NCBI GenBank assembly: GCA_900116485.1
Contig: FPAX01000003.1
Span: 62,001 to 126,000, forward strand
Length of the DNA stretch: 64,000 nucleotides
Reading direction: 5' to 3'
Source of the DNA: Selenomonas sp. GACV-9
GTDB taxonomy: Bacteria > Bacillota > Negativicutes > Selenomonadales > Selenomonadaceae
The notes below the pieces were generated by a model. That model did no database searches. It had not been told where the DNA came from and saw nothing but the letters and a program-made list of their open reading frames with translations. Below, piece after piece: positions 45,460-54,568 of the stretch (the first letter of the stretch is position 1; each line of letters opens with the position of its first letter). A program made the translations under genes and the position numbers.

Positions 45460-46521
45460 TCAACGGAAATAACGGGATATGGCCCGGGCAATCGCCATTG
45501 CCATCTTCTGCTGATAGGTATTCGACTTCAGCAGCTTTTCCTCACGGTAGTTCGAGATAAAGGCCAGCTCTATGAGCGACGACGGCATATTCGTATGCTT
45601 GATGACATAGAAGTTGGCCGTCTTGACGCCACGGTTCACGAGTCCCATCTCCTTGTCGAGCTCCTCGTTGAGCAGCGTGGCCAGCTTCCGGCCCTGCCGC
45701 GAGCCAGCGAAATAATAGGTCTCCATGCCGCTGGCTGAAGGGTTCGAGAAGGAATTGCAATGGATGGATACAAAGATGTCACTTGACGGGTCAAAATTGG
45801 CCACATTGCAGCGGGCCTGCAGCTCCTGCGTGGCCGAGCTGTTCGGGCCATAGACATCCACATCCTTCGTGCGGGTCATAACCACCCGTGCCCCCGAGTT
45901 CTGCAGGATAGCCTGCAGCTTCTTGGCCACAGCCAGCGTGACATCTTTCTCGGCAGCTCCCGTCGGCCCCACGGCGCCGCTGTCGCTGCCGCCATGGCCG
46001 GCATCGAGGACAATCGTATGCCCCCGCACAGTACCGACACTGCCAGCAGCACCGCCGCCCTCAGACTCGAAGATATCGATGACCAGCCGGTAAGGCTTCT
46101 TGGCCTTGCGGTCGCGCTCGAGGGTATAAACCTTATAATTCCCTTCCTGTACATCATTGGCGAAATCAATGCGTACCTGGGTATGATTGCGCTGCAGCTC
46201 AGCGATACGAACGCGGCTGGCAAGGTCTTTCTTCAGCGTGATAGTCTTACGCAGCTCCCCCGGCACCGTGTTTTCCATATCGATGATCAGCTGCTTGGCC
46301 AGATACGGTTTTGTCGATACCTTATACTCGAGCTTGTCATGATTCATGCCGATCTCGATGCGCAAGACCTTGCGCCCGTCCACCGTCTTTTCCGACGTCT
46401 GGAAGTAATTGAGCTCATGATCCTGCACGTGACGTGCGGCCTCCGTCGTCCCCGGCAGCAGCATCAGTACTGCCAGCAAGACGGCTCCCGCCAAACTTGC
46501 CCAGCGGAATAGCGTATTCAT
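45460..46521 (-). CDS. AMIN-domain N-acetylmuramoyl-L-alanine amidase
   Basis: A 353-residue exported cell-wall hydrolase. A signal peptide (about 1-28) is followed by an AMIN domain (about 45-140) that targets the enzyme to the envelope or division site. The Amidase_3 domain has its zinc ligands in VLDAGHGG, the glutamate in AAEKDVTL and the histidine in VSIHCNSF, plus the catalytic glutamate in SSLIELAFISN. It cleaves stem peptides from glycan strands. AGGAGG precedes the ATG at 46521 by seven bases; an adjacent TTG is not needed. It is downstream of the DUF3006 and metallo-beta-lactamase genes and upstream of the GerMN lipoprotein gene. Confidence 0.93.
   Translation of the reverse strand: MNTLFRWASLAGAVLLAVLMLLPGTTEAARHVQDHELNYFQTSEKTVDGRKVLRIEIGMNHDKLEYKVSTKPYLAKQLIIDMENTVPGELRKTITLKKDLASRVRIAELQRNHTQVRIDFANDVQEGNYKVYTLERDRKAKKPYRLVIDIFESEGGGAAGSVGTVRGHTIVLDAGHGGSDSGAVGPTGAAEKDVTLAVAKKLQAILQNSGARVVMTRTKDVDVYGPNSSATQELQARCNVANFDPSSDIFVSIHCNSFSNPSASGMETYYFAGSRQGRKLATLLNEELDKEMGLVNRGVKTANFYVIKHTNMPSSLIELAFISNYREEKLLKSNTYQQKMAMAIARAISRYFR
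45783..45794. repeat. TTGACNNGTCAA palindrome, centre GG
   Basis: Exact site in the AMIN amidase gene; codons read TTT GAC CCG TCA AGT (FDPSS). Confidence 0.8.
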
Positions 46522-46550
46522 CAAGGTTCCTCCTTATAGTTTCCCAGCTC

Positions 46551-46751
46551 TTAGTCTTTGAGTAAATCCAAGGCTTCCTGCTCAGCCTGCTCCGTGGCTT
46601 CCTTATCATAGGAAAGCTCGAGCTTCAGATAGTCGCCCTCGCCCACGTTTTCCGGCAAGTAGCTCACAGGAAAGTTTACCTTCTTCATATCATCGCCCAG
46701 CAGCAGGACGGCCAAATCGCCCTCTATCCGGTCAATATATGCACTTATCAT
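46551..46751 (-). CDS. DUF3006 small protein
   Basis: A 66-residue protein of the DUF3006 type: a small beta-barrel beginning MISAYIDRIEGDLAVLLLGD, followed by VNFPVSYLPENVGEGDYLKL and a charged helical tail. Family members are regularly found beside secreted metallo-beta-lactamase-fold proteins related to ComEC, as here, where its ATG overlaps the neighbour's stop by four bases. Function is not known. The conserved pattern (predicted to handle a small ligand or to pair with the neighbour) is all that can be said. Confidence 0.85.
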   Translation of the reverse strand: MISAYIDRIEGDLAVLLLGDDMKKVNFPVSYLPENVGEGDYLKLELSYDKEATEQAEQEALDLLKD

Positions 46752-47764
46752 TGTGCCGCCCCCTGTTCTGCCGTTACCTCATAGGTATTGCCATCTGTGG
46801 TCACCGTTATCGTGCCGTTCTTGTCCGTCTCGTAGACCTTGGCCTTGAGGATCTCGCCCTTGTCATTCTTGACGAGCTTGGTCTTCTTGGTCTTACCATC
46901 GCGGCGGTCCGTGAACTTGGGCTCAGCCAGGTAGCGGGCCAGGACATCCGGATGCGGATGGCCGTAGTCATTGCCTGCGCCGCAGGAAATCAGCACGGTC
47001 TCAGGCCATACGGCCTTCAGGAAATGCACCGACGAGGCCGTAGCACTGCAGTGATGTCCCGACTTGAGGATCGTACTGTGCAGGTCAGCCCAATGCGCAG
47101 CGAGCAATTTCTCCTCGACCTCTTTTTCCGCATCCCCTGTCAGCAGCATAGAAAACTCACCGCAGATGAGTTTTCCGACCACCGATTCGTTATTGGGGTC
47201 ATGCTTATAGCCCGGCTCCGTTCCCGCTGCAGCGATCTCTGCCGAGGGGAACATGACCTGAAACGATACGCCGCTGCCGAAGTCCAGCACATCGCCGTCC
47301 TTCAAGGCATGGCGTTTGATGCCCTTAGCCTTGAGTTCTTTCATATAGTTGATATAGATCTTTGAAGTCGACGGCATGCCGTTATCATAGACTTCCCCGA
47401 CCTCGTAATCCTTGAGCAATAGAGCCATCCCACCGATATGGTCCGCATGGGGATGGGTCAAGATGACCTTGTCGATTTTGCGGACGCCCGCCTTGTCGAG
47501 CTCGCGCTTCAGCTTGTCGCGTTCATCGACATCACTCGTATCGACCAGCACAGTCTGCTCGGCCGTCTGCACCAGGATTGCATCGCCCTGTCCGACGTTC
47601 AGCATCTTGACGGTCAGTTTCGCAGGACTTGCCGCCGCAGGGGCAGATGCCACATTGCTGCTTTCCCCGCTGGCACTGCTGCCATTCGTAGCTGCCCCAC
47701 AGCCGGCCAGCACCGCGATAGTCAGCATGACCAGCCCCAGGATTATTCCTATCTTCTTGCGCAT
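46748..47764 (-). CDS. ComEC-like metallo-beta-lactamase-fold lipoprotein
   Basis: A 338-residue exported hydrolase with the beta-lactamase domain of ComEC/Rec2 but none of the membrane channel. A lipobox (VLAGC) follows the signal sequence. Then come LTVKMLNVGQGDAILVQT, the metal motif LTHPHADHIGGM, LTGDAEKEVEEKL and LKSGHHCSATASS, in ComEC order. Stand-alone versions are thought to be extracellular nucleases or phosphodiesterases; the substrate is not shown. I chose the ATG at 47764 because GAGGTG is eight bases upstream and nearer starts are too close to it. It is coupled to the DUF3006 gene. Confidence 0.88.
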   Translation of the reverse strand: MRKKIGIILGLVMLTIAVLAGCGAATNGSSASGESSNVASAPAAASPAKLTVKMLNVGQGDAILVQTAEQTVLVDTSDVDERDKLKRELDKAGVRKIDKVILTHPHADHIGGMALLLKDYEVGEVYDNGMPSTSKIYINYMKELKAKGIKRHALKDGDVLDFGSGVSFQVMFPSAEIAAAGTEPGYKHDPNNESVVGKLICGEFSMLLTGDAEKEVEEKLLAAHWADLHSTILKSGHHCSATASSVHFLKAVWPETVLISCGAGNDYGHPHPDVLARYLAEPKFTDRRDGKTKKTKLVKNDKGEILKAKVYETDKNGTITVTTDGNTYEVTAEQGAAQ

Positions 47765-47774
47765 ATTCATCACC

Positions 47775-48593
47775 TCAAACTACTTGGAGGATATGGCGGT
47801 AGATTCCCTCTGCCACACCATCCTCATCCACCGAAGGCAGCACGACGTCTGCCTTCGCCTTGAGTTCATTGCCCGCATTGCCCATGACCAGGCTCGTGCC
47901 GACAGTATCCATCATCTCCAGATCGTTCAGTCCATCGCCAAAGGCACAGCTATCCTCCACCGGCACGCCAAGATATGACAGCGCCCGCTCGATACCCGTA
48001 GCCTTCGAGACATCCGCCGAGTATATTTCCATATACTTGAGCAGCGTCGGATCGATAAGCCCCGTAAGCCCCGGCCAGGCCAGCAGCTCATGGAAAAGAC
48101 CGCCCGCATTGGGTGTTTCCGACAGGAACTCGATCTTGCCGATTGCCAGCCCCGCAAGTGACGGGTCGAATTCCCGGACGAAATGATCCAACGAGATATC
48201 AATCGATGTATAGACCTTCTCGAGCCCCTTGTACTCGTTCTTCAGATAGACCGAAGGGTGACTCTCGAGAATGTACTCCACCTGATTCTCCTCAGCCAGC
48301 GCCACCATCTTCTGTACGACAGGCAGCGGCAAATCCTGACGATAGATGACCTTGCCCTCTACCAGCACGATTGCGCCATTCATCAACACATGGCCATCAA
48401 ACAGATCCGGATCACGCATCTCTTCACTGAGGTAGGCGAACGGCCGCCCCGAGGCGATGAACGTATGGTGCCCGGCCTTGCGCAGTGCGCGGATGGCATC
48501 CTTCACCGGTGCGCTGATATGCGTCTGCTGGCGATGGATGTTGATGAGCGTGCCATCAATATCAAAGAAAATCGCTTTTCTCTTATCCGTCAT
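47775..48593 (-). CDS. Cof-type HAD hydrolase
   Basis: A 272-residue cytoplasmic phosphatase of the Cof/IIB branch of the HAD superfamily. The nucleophile motif is FFDIDGTLIN, motif II is TFIASGRPF, the conserved lysine lies between the IIB cap and motif IV, and motif IV is AFGDGLNDLEMMDTVG. Enzymes of this group dephosphorylate sugar phosphates, pyridoxal phosphate or nucleotides; the substrate here is unknown. The ATG at 48593 sits directly after the T-tract of a long hairpin, with only a weak GGAG upstream, so expression may be low or conditional. Confidence 0.88.
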   Translation of the reverse strand: MTDKRKAIFFDIDGTLINIHRQQTHISAPVKDAIRALRKAGHHTFIASGRPFAYLSEEMRDPDLFDGHVLMNGAIVLVEGKVIYRQDLPLPVVQKMVALAEENQVEYILESHPSVYLKNEYKGLEKVYTSIDISLDHFVREFDPSLAGLAIGKIEFLSETPNAGGLFHELLAWPGLTGLIDPTLLKYMEIYSADVSKATGIERALSYLGVPVEDSCAFGDGLNDLEMMDTVGTSLVMGNAGNELKAKADVVLPSVDEDGVAEGIYRHILQVV

Positions 48594-48594
48594 G

Positions 48595-48664
48595 AAAAAA
48601 AAGACTCCAATCTCTAGTAAATATAGAAGTTTATCCACCTCTATACTACTAAAAATCAGAGTCT
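48595..48664 (-). terminator. Long leader hairpin with T8 immediately before the HAD start
   Basis: On the minus strand AGACTC (48659-48664) pairs with GAGTCT (48602-48607). Inner pairs TAGTA/TACTA and TATAGA/TCTATA extend the stem, and eight T residues follow. The tract ends one base before the HAD ATG. It probably terminates the arg operon; because it overlaps the HAD ribosome-binding region it could also act as an attenuator. Confidence 0.7.
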
Positions 48665-48708
48665 CATTCAAGCACTTTCAGGCGCTATCACGCCCTGCGG
48701 CTTGTTTT

Positions 48709-50136
48709 TTAATCTACGTTCACCTGCTTGGCCTCAGCTGCCAGACATAGTTTCTGCTCGGCTGCCAAGAGTTCCTTGGCGGCCTTGACCTGCAGCTCGA
48801 CCTGGCCATAGGAAGTGCCGCCCAGAGAATTGCGGTTCTTGACACAAGTCTCCGGGCTGATAGCCTCCTTGATATCATCGCCAAAGAGCGGCGAGAGCGC
48901 CTTGAACTCCTCGATGGTCATATCCTCGAGGTACTTGCCCTTGGCAATGCAGTCATGCACCGCCGTTCCCGACACAGCATGGGCCTTGCGGAATGGCATG
49001 CCCTTCTTGACGAGATAGTCGGCAAGGTCAGTCGCGTTGGAGAAATCCTCCGTCACAGCCTTCATCATGACATCCTTGCGGACCTTCATGCCACGGATCA
49101 GCTGCGCATAGACAGCCAGGCTGAACTTGACCGTATCGATGGCATCGAAGATGCCTTCCTTGTCTTCCTGCAAGTCCTTGTTGTACGCGAGAGGCAGTCC
49201 CTTGACCGTCGCCAGCATCGCCATCAGATGGCCGATGACGCGGCCGCTCTTGCCACGGACGAGCTCAGATACATCGGGGTTCTTCTTCTGCGGCATCATC
49301 GACGAGCCCGTGCAGTGCGCATCGTCAAGCTCGACAAACGAGAACTCACGGCTGCACCAGAGGATGGTCTCCTCCGAAAGGCGCGACAGATGTACCATGA
49401 GGATCGACGCAGCGCTGAGGAACTCGAGAATATAGTCGCGATCGCTGACAGCGTCGAGACTGTTCGTATAGATATTATCGAAATTCAGCTGCTTAGCAAC
49501 GAACTCGCGGTCAATCGGGAAGGTCGTGCCCGCCAGGGCCCCAGCGCCCAGCGGCATGATGTCAGCCCGCTTATAGACGCCCTCGAACCGGGCGAAATCG
49601 CGCGACAGCATGCCGAAGTATGCCAGCAGATGATGTGCGAACAGGATGGGCTGCGCACGCTGCAGATGCGTATAGCCCGGCATGATGACATCGCCGTATT
49701 TCTCAGCGGTCTCGACCAACGCCTGCTGGAGGTTCTGAATCTCCTTCTGTACCTCGACGACCTGACGGCGCACATACATATGCGTGTCGAGGGCCACCTG
49801 GTCGTTGCGGCTGCGCGCCGTATGCAGGCGGCCGCCAGCCTCGCCGATAGCATCGGTCAGACGCTTCTCGATATTCATATGGATATCTTCGAGATCCACC
49901 GAAAAGTCGAACTTGCCATCTTCAATTTGTTTGAGGACATCCTTGAGGCCGGCGATGATCTTATCCTTATCCTCTGCCGAGATGATACCACACTTTGCCA
50001 GCATCGTCGCATGGGCGATGGAGCCAGCGATGTCCTCATGGTACATCCTCTTATCAAAGCTTATGGAGGCCTGGAACTCATTGATCATCTCATCGGTGGT
50101 CTTTGTGAACCGGCCGCCCCACATTGCCTCGCTCAT
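48709..50136 (-). CDS. argH: Argininosuccinate lyase
   Basis: The last enzyme of arginine synthesis; it splits argininosuccinate into arginine and fumarate. The 475 residues have the fumarase/aspartase fold and the signature [15 protein letters not shown] at about 280-294. The histidine-containing [13 protein letters not shown] is at about 154-166, and [17 protein letters not shown] is near 110. The N-terminus [14 protein letters not shown] is the family's usual start. The ATG overlaps the argG stop (ATGA). Confidence 0.98.
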   Translation of the reverse strand: MSEAMWGGRFTKTTDEMINEFQASISFDKRMYHEDIAGSIAHATMLAKCGIISAEDKDKIIAGLKDVLKQIEDGKFDFSVDLEDIHMNIEKRLTDAIGEAGGRLHTARSRNDQVALDTHMYVRRQVVEVQKEIQNLQQALVETAEKYGDVIMPGYTHLQRAQPILFAHHLLAYFGMLSRDFARFEGVYKRADIMPLGAGALAGTTFPIDREFVAKQLNFDNIYTNSLDAVSDRDYILEFLSAASILMVHLSRLSEETILWCSREFSFVELDDAHCTGSSMMPQKKNPDVSELVRGKSGRVIGHLMAMLATVKGLPLAYNKDLQEDKEGIFDAIDTVKFSLAVYAQLIRGMKVRKDVMMKAVTEDFSNATDLADYLVKKGMPFRKAHAVSGTAVHDCIAKGKYLEDMTIEEFKALSPLFGDDIKEAISPETCVKNRNSLGGTSYGQVELQVKAAKELLAAEQKLCLAAEAKQVNVD

Positions 50137-51350
50137 TTTTTCGTCTTCTCCTGCATCAGGGCACGAACCTTGAGCGGCAGGCCGAACAGGTTGATGAAGC
50201 CCGTGCCATCTGCCTGGTTGTAGACATCATCATGTTCAAACGTCACGAATTCCTGGCTGTAAAGCGAATACGGGCTCGTGCTGCCTGCAGAGATGATGTT
50301 GCCCTTGTAGAGTTTGAGCTTGACAGAGCCCGTGACCGTCTGCTGCGTGCTGTTGACGAAAGCATCGAGAGCCTCGCGCAGCTGGCAGAACCACATGCCA
50401 TCATAGACGAGCTCTGCATAGCGTACACCGACCGTCTGCTTGTAGTGATAGGTTGCGCGGTCAAGGCAGAGATACTCGAGCTCACGATGTGCATAGTAGA
50501 GCAGCGATCCGCCCGGATTCTCGTAAACGCCACGGGACTTCATGCCGACGAGACGGTTCTCGCAGATATCGACGATGCCGACACCATTGCGTGCACCGAT
50601 CTCATTGAGCTCCGTCAGGAGCTCAACAGCCCCCATCTTCTTGCCGTTGACACCTACCGGCTCGCCCTTCTCGAAGTCGATGGTCACGTATTCCGGTTTG
50701 TCCGGTGCATCTTCCGGAGCCTTGGAGATCAAGAACATGCTGTTCTGCGGCTCGTTAGCCGGATCCTCGAGATCAGAGCCCTCATGGGAAAGATGCCAGA
50801 TGTTGCGGTCCATGGAGTAGGTCTTGTTCTCCGTTGCGATGGGGATACCGTGTTTCTTGGCATATTCGATCTCAGCGCTGCGGGAGTCGAGATCCCACTC
50901 ACGCCACGGAGCGATCAGCGTGATGTTCGGAGCCAGTGCTTTTACCGTCAGCTCGAAACGAACCTGGTCATTGCCTTTGCCCGTAGCGCCATGAGCGATA
51001 GCATCCGCGCCTTCCTGCTTAGCAATCTCCACGAGTTTCTTCGCGATGATCGGACGTGCAAAGGACGTACCGAGCAGGTATTTATCCTCATAGACAGCAC
51101 CGGCCTTGAGCGTCGGCCATACATATTCTTTCAGGAACTCTTCCTTGAGGTCAGCGATATAGACCTTGGAGGCACCGGATTTCAATGCTTTATCATGAAC
51201 GACATCGAGCTCATCGCCCTGGCCGACATCGGCGCAGGCAGCGATGACTTCGCAGCCATCATAGTTTTCTTTGAGCCAGGGAATGATAACGGAGGTATCA
51301 AGACCACCGGAATAAGCGAGCACGACTTTCTTGATCTGTTTCTTTGCCAT
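50133..51350 (-). CDS. argG: Argininosuccinate synthase
   Basis: The enzyme joins citrulline and aspartate using ATP. The 405 residues start with the PP-loop ATPase motif [12 protein letters not shown]. Further hallmarks are [16 protein letters not shown] (about 113-128) and the C-terminal [19 protein letters not shown] precedes the ATG. argG follows argF by 37 bases and overlaps argH. Confidence 0.98.
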   Translation of the reverse strand: MAKKQIKKVVLAYSGGLDTSVIIPWLKENYDGCEVIAACADVGQGDELDVVHDKALKSGASKVYIADLKEEFLKEYVWPTLKAGAVYEDKYLLGTSFARPIIAKKLVEIAKQEGADAIAHGATGKGNDQVRFELTVKALAPNITLIAPWREWDLDSRSAEIEYAKKHGIPIATENKTYSMDRNIWHLSHEGSDLEDPANEPQNSMFLISKAPEDAPDKPEYVTIDFEKGEPVGVNGKKMGAVELLTELNEIGARNGVGIVDICENRLVGMKSRGVYENPGGSLLYYAHRELEYLCLDRATYHYKQTVGVRYAELVYDGMWFCQLREALDAFVNSTQQTVTGSVKLKLYKGNIISAGSTSPYSLYSQEFVTFEHDDVYNQADGTGFINLFGLPLKVRALMQEKTKK

Positions 51351-51387
51351 AGAAAATTACCTCTTTTCCTTATCCTTCAAATATCAA

Positions 51388-52317
51388 TCAGCACATGGTA
51401 AGTGCCATAATAGCTTTCTGGGTATGCAGGCGGTTCTCAGCCTCGTCGAAGATGACATCGGCATTGGCCTCGAGGACCTCCTCGGTGATCTCCTCGCCAC
51501 GGTAGGCCGGCAGGCAGTGCATGACGATGACGCGTTTATCAGCGCCAGCCAGCAGCTCCTTGTTGACCTGATACGGAGCAAAAATCTTCTTGCGCGCATC
51601 GTGCTCGTCTTCCTGGCCCATGCTGGCCCAGGTATCGGTGACGACGATATCCGCATCCTTTACCGCCTCTTTCGGGTCCGTGACGAGCGTTATCGATGCG
51701 CCCGTCAGCTTGGCATCCTCGCTGGCCTGTTTCGTCACCGTCGCATCCGGACGGTAATCCTCCGGCGTCGCAGCAACGAACGTCATGCCGGTCTTAGCAC
51801 AGCCATACATGTAGGAGTTCGTCATGTTGTTGCCATCGCCGACATAGGCCATCTTGAGCCCCTTGAGGTTCTTGCCCTTGTGCTCCTGGATCGTAAGCAA
51901 GTCCGTCAGCACCTGGCACGGATGCAAAAGGTCAGTCAGTGCATTGATGACCGGGACATCCGCCCACTTGGCAAGCTCCTCCACACGGTCATGACCAAAG
52001 GTTCGGATCATGATGCCATCGAGATAGCGGGACAGCACGCGCGCCGTATCCTTGATTGGTTCGCCGCGGCCGAGCTGCAGGTCACGGTTCGAAAGGAACA
52101 GTGCCTGTCCACCGAGTTGATACATGCCCGTCTCAAAGGACACGCGGGTTCGCGTCGAAGACTTCTCGAAAATCATGCCGAGTGTCTTGCCCTTGAGCAG
52201 GTGATGCTCGATGCCAGCTTTCTGCTTGGCTTTGAGTTCCTTGGCCAGTGCCAGGATCTCCTGCACTTCATCCACCGACAAGTCGTGGATGGATAACATG
52301 TCTTTTCCCTTCAGCAT
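51388..52317 (-). CDS. argF: Ornithine carbamoyltransferase
   Basis: The enzyme makes citrulline from ornithine and carbamoyl phosphate. The 309 residues have the carbamoyl-phosphate motif KSSTRTRVSFE, the HPCQVLTDLLT stretch and the ornithine-binding HCLPAYRGEE near the C-terminus. I chose the ATG at 52317 (MLKGKDMLSIHDL) because GGAGG lies seven bases upstream. It has its own promoter and ARG box in the gap after argD, so it can be expressed apart from argCJBD. Confidence 0.98.
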   Translation of the reverse strand: MLKGKDMLSIHDLSVDEVQEILALAKELKAKQKAGIEHHLLKGKTLGMIFEKSSTRTRVSFETGMYQLGGQALFLSNRDLQLGRGEPIKDTARVLSRYLDGIMIRTFGHDRVEELAKWADVPVINALTDLLHPCQVLTDLLTIQEHKGKNLKGLKMAYVGDGNNMTNSYMYGCAKTGMTFVAATPEDYRPDATVTKQASEDAKLTGASITLVTDPKEAVKDADIVVTDTWASMGQEDEHDARKKIFAPYQVNKELLAGADKRVIVMHCLPAYRGEEITEEVLEANADVIFDEAENRLHTQKAIMALTMC

Positions 52318-52361
52318 CAAACAACCTCCATTACTGTAAATCATGTCCGTCACTATTGCAT

Positions 52362-52390
52362 ATTATAACACTAAGTTTTCTGCTTGTGAA
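52362..52390 (-). promoter_or_regulatory. argF promoter
   Basis: TTCACA (52385-52390) and TATAAT (52362-52367) are spaced by 17 bases on the minus strand, ending 44 bases before the argF ATG. Confidence 0.7.
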
Positions 52391-52417
52391 GAGGATTTCC
52401 GAATTATTTTGTATACA

Positions 52418-52436
52418 TATGCAAAATTTATGCATA
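52418..52436. promoter_or_regulatory. ArgR-box-like operator upstream of argF
   Basis: TATGCAAAATTTATGCATA is an AT-rich imperfect palindrome resembling the arginine-repressor box. It overlaps the argD stop codon and lies about 28 bases upstream of the argF -35. Confidence 0.6.
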
Positions 52437-53633
52437 TTGACTCAATACACCATCAAGGATATCCAGGACCTCATCCACTTGCTCCTTCGTGATGATGAGC
52501 GGCGGGATGAAGCGCAGCACCTTGCCCACCGTGCAGTTGATGATCGCGCCCTTCTCCAGGCAGTTATTGACAATGTCACGGCCATAGTCGGCGCTCGTGA
52601 GCTCGGCGCCCAGGATAAGCCCCGTGCCACGGACTTCCTTGATAAGGGTTGGATATTTATCCTGCAAAGCCTCGAGCTTGCCCTTGAAGTAGGCACCCAC
52701 CTCCTCAATATTATGCAGGAAGTCTTCCTCCGGCACCGTATCGAGGACAACATTGGCAGCCGCGCAGGCCAGCGGATTGCCGCCAAAGGTCGTGCCGTGA
52801 TCGCCGGGCTTGAAGGCATTTGCCACCTCATCGGTCACGATAAAGGCACCAATCGGCACACCGCCGGCAAGCCCTTTGGCCAACGTGACGATATCGGGCT
52901 TGATGCCATATTTCTCATAGGCAAAGAACTTGCCCGAACGGCCGATTCCCGCCTGGATCTCATCGAGGATCAGCAGCGCATGGTGCTTGTCGCAGAGCGC
53001 GCGGACCTTCTTCAGATAGTCATTTTCCGGCGTGTAGACGCCGCCCTCGCCCTGGATTGTCTCGAGCATGACAGCCGCTGTCTTATCACTCATCATCGAC
53101 TCGAGTTCCTCGATGTCGTTGTAGTGGACATAGTCAAAACCAGCGGGCAGCGGGCCGACGCCCTCCTGATAATGGGGCTGGCCCGTAGCCGTCAGCGTGG
53201 CCAGCGTACGGCCATGGAAACTGTTCCAAGCCGTGATAATCTGCGACTTCTCAGGATTGATGGCATGCGCATATTTACGCGCAATCTTGATGGCACCCTC
53301 ATTGGCCTCAGCACCCGAGTTGCCAAAGAAGGCCTTGCCCAGGCCGCTGAGCTCGACCAATTTGGCGGCAGCAGCTGCCTGCGGCTGCGTGTAGTAGAGA
53401 TTCGAGCAATGAATCAGCTTGCCCGCCTGCTTTGCCACCGCATCAACGAGCGGTTTATAATTATGGCCCAAGACATTGACCGCAATGCCGCCAAGGAAAT
53501 CGATGTATTTCTTGCCATTGATATCCCAGGCATAGGCGCCCTCGCCATGATCGAGGACAATCTTATAGCGATTGAATACCGGCACATAGCTTGCCTTGTC
53601 GGCCGCAAATATTTCCTGATCTTTTCTCCTCAT
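52428..53633 (-). CDS. argD: Acetylornithine aminotransferase
   Basis: A PLP enzyme that converts N-acetylglutamate semialdehyde to N-acetylornithine. The 401 residues of the class III fold include NSGAEANEGAIKIAR (phosphate loop), LILDEIQAGIGRSG and the Schiff-base lysine in IVTLAKGLAGGVPIGA, then HGTTFGGNPLACAAA. GGAG lies nine bases before the ATG. Some members also act in lysine synthesis (succinyldiaminopimelate); that cannot be judged here. Confidence 0.97.
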   Translation of the reverse strand: MRRKDQEIFAADKASYVPVFNRYKIVLDHGEGAYAWDINGKKYIDFLGGIAVNVLGHNYKPLVDAVAKQAGKLIHCSNLYYTQPQAAAAAKLVELSGLGKAFFGNSGAEANEGAIKIARKYAHAINPEKSQIITAWNSFHGRTLATLTATGQPHYQEGVGPLPAGFDYVHYNDIEELESMMSDKTAAVMLETIQGEGGVYTPENDYLKKVRALCDKHHALLILDEIQAGIGRSGKFFAYEKYGIKPDIVTLAKGLAGGVPIGAFIVTDEVANAFKPGDHGTTFGGNPLACAAANVVLDTVPEEDFLHNIEEVGAYFKGKLEALQDKYPTLIKEVRGTGLILGAELTSADYGRDIVNNCLEKGAIINCTVGKVLRFIPPLIITKEQVDEVLDILDGVLSQYA

Positions 53634-53662
53634 GAAAATTAACTCCTTATATCCTCATATGC

Positions 53663-54547
53663 TTACCGGACAACCTGCGTGCCAATACCCTGGGACGTGA
53701 AGATCTCCAGGATAATGGAGTGGTCGAGACGCCCGTCGATGATATGCGTCTTGCCTGCGCCCTGCTCCAATGCCTTGAGGCAGGCCTCAACCTTCGGAAT
53801 CATGCCGCCAGCGATGATGCCCTCGCGGATATACTGGCGGGCCTCCGGCAAATGCAGCGTCGAAATAAACGTGCTCTTATCGTTGAAATCCTTATAGATG
53901 CCCTCGATATCGGTGAGCAGCAAGAGCTTTTCCGCCTCCAGCGCTCCTGCCAGTTCCGCAGCCACATAATCGGCATTGATATTGTAGCTCTCACCGTCGC
54001 TGCCGACGCCAATCGGCGCAATGACCGGCACATAGCCCTGATCCAGCAGATCCTCGACGATAGCTGTATCGACCTTGTCCACCTCGCCGACATAGCCGAT
54101 ATCCACCTGCTTGGATTCGTCACCTTCATAGACTGTAGCCAGCTTCTTGCGGGCCGCGATGAGCCCGGCATCCTTGCCGCTGAGGCCTACAGCGCGCACG
54201 CCGCGGCGGTTCAGCAGATTGACGATTTCTGAATTGACCTTGCCATCGAGCACCATCTCGGCAATCTCGACGGTTTCCTCATCAGTCACGCGCAGGCCAG
54301 CCACAAACGAGGACTGCTTGCCGACCTTCTTGAGGAACCCCGTGATCTCAGGGCCGCCACCATGCACGATGACCGGACGAATGCCGACGTATTTCATCAA
54401 GGCAATATCCTGCATGACCTTTTCCTTGAGGTCATCATTGATCATCGCATTGCCGCCATATTTGATGACGATGGTCTTGCCATAGAATTCCTGGATGTAT
54501 GGCAGCGCCTCGACGAGGGTGGCCGCTTTGTTTTCTGGTGTGAACAT
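53663..54547 (-). CDS. argB: Acetylglutamate kinase
   Basis: The enzyme phosphorylates N-acetylglutamate and is usually the arginine-feedback point of the cyclic pathway. The 294 residues of the amino-acid kinase fold include IVIKYGGNAMIND, VIVHGGGPEI, YNINADYVAAELAGAL and the C-terminal GGMIPKVEACLKAL. The N-terminal helix (MFTPENKAATLVEALPYIQE) is present, a feature of the arginine-inhibited hexameric form. I chose the ATG at 54547 because GGAGG precedes it. Confidence 0.97.
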   Translation of the reverse strand: MFTPENKAATLVEALPYIQEFYGKTIVIKYGGNAMINDDLKEKVMQDIALMKYVGIRPVIVHGGGPEITGFLKKVGKQSSFVAGLRVTDEETVEIAEMVLDGKVNSEIVNLLNRRGVRAVGLSGKDAGLIAARKKLATVYEGDESKQVDIGYVGEVDKVDTAIVEDLLDQGYVPVIAPIGVGSDGESYNINADYVAAELAGALEAEKLLLLTDIEGIYKDFNDKSTFISTLHLPEARQYIREGIIAGGMIPKVEACLKALEQGAGKTHIIDGRLDHSIILEIFTSQGIGTQVVR

Positions 54548-54568
54548 ACTCTGCCTCCCCACACACGA

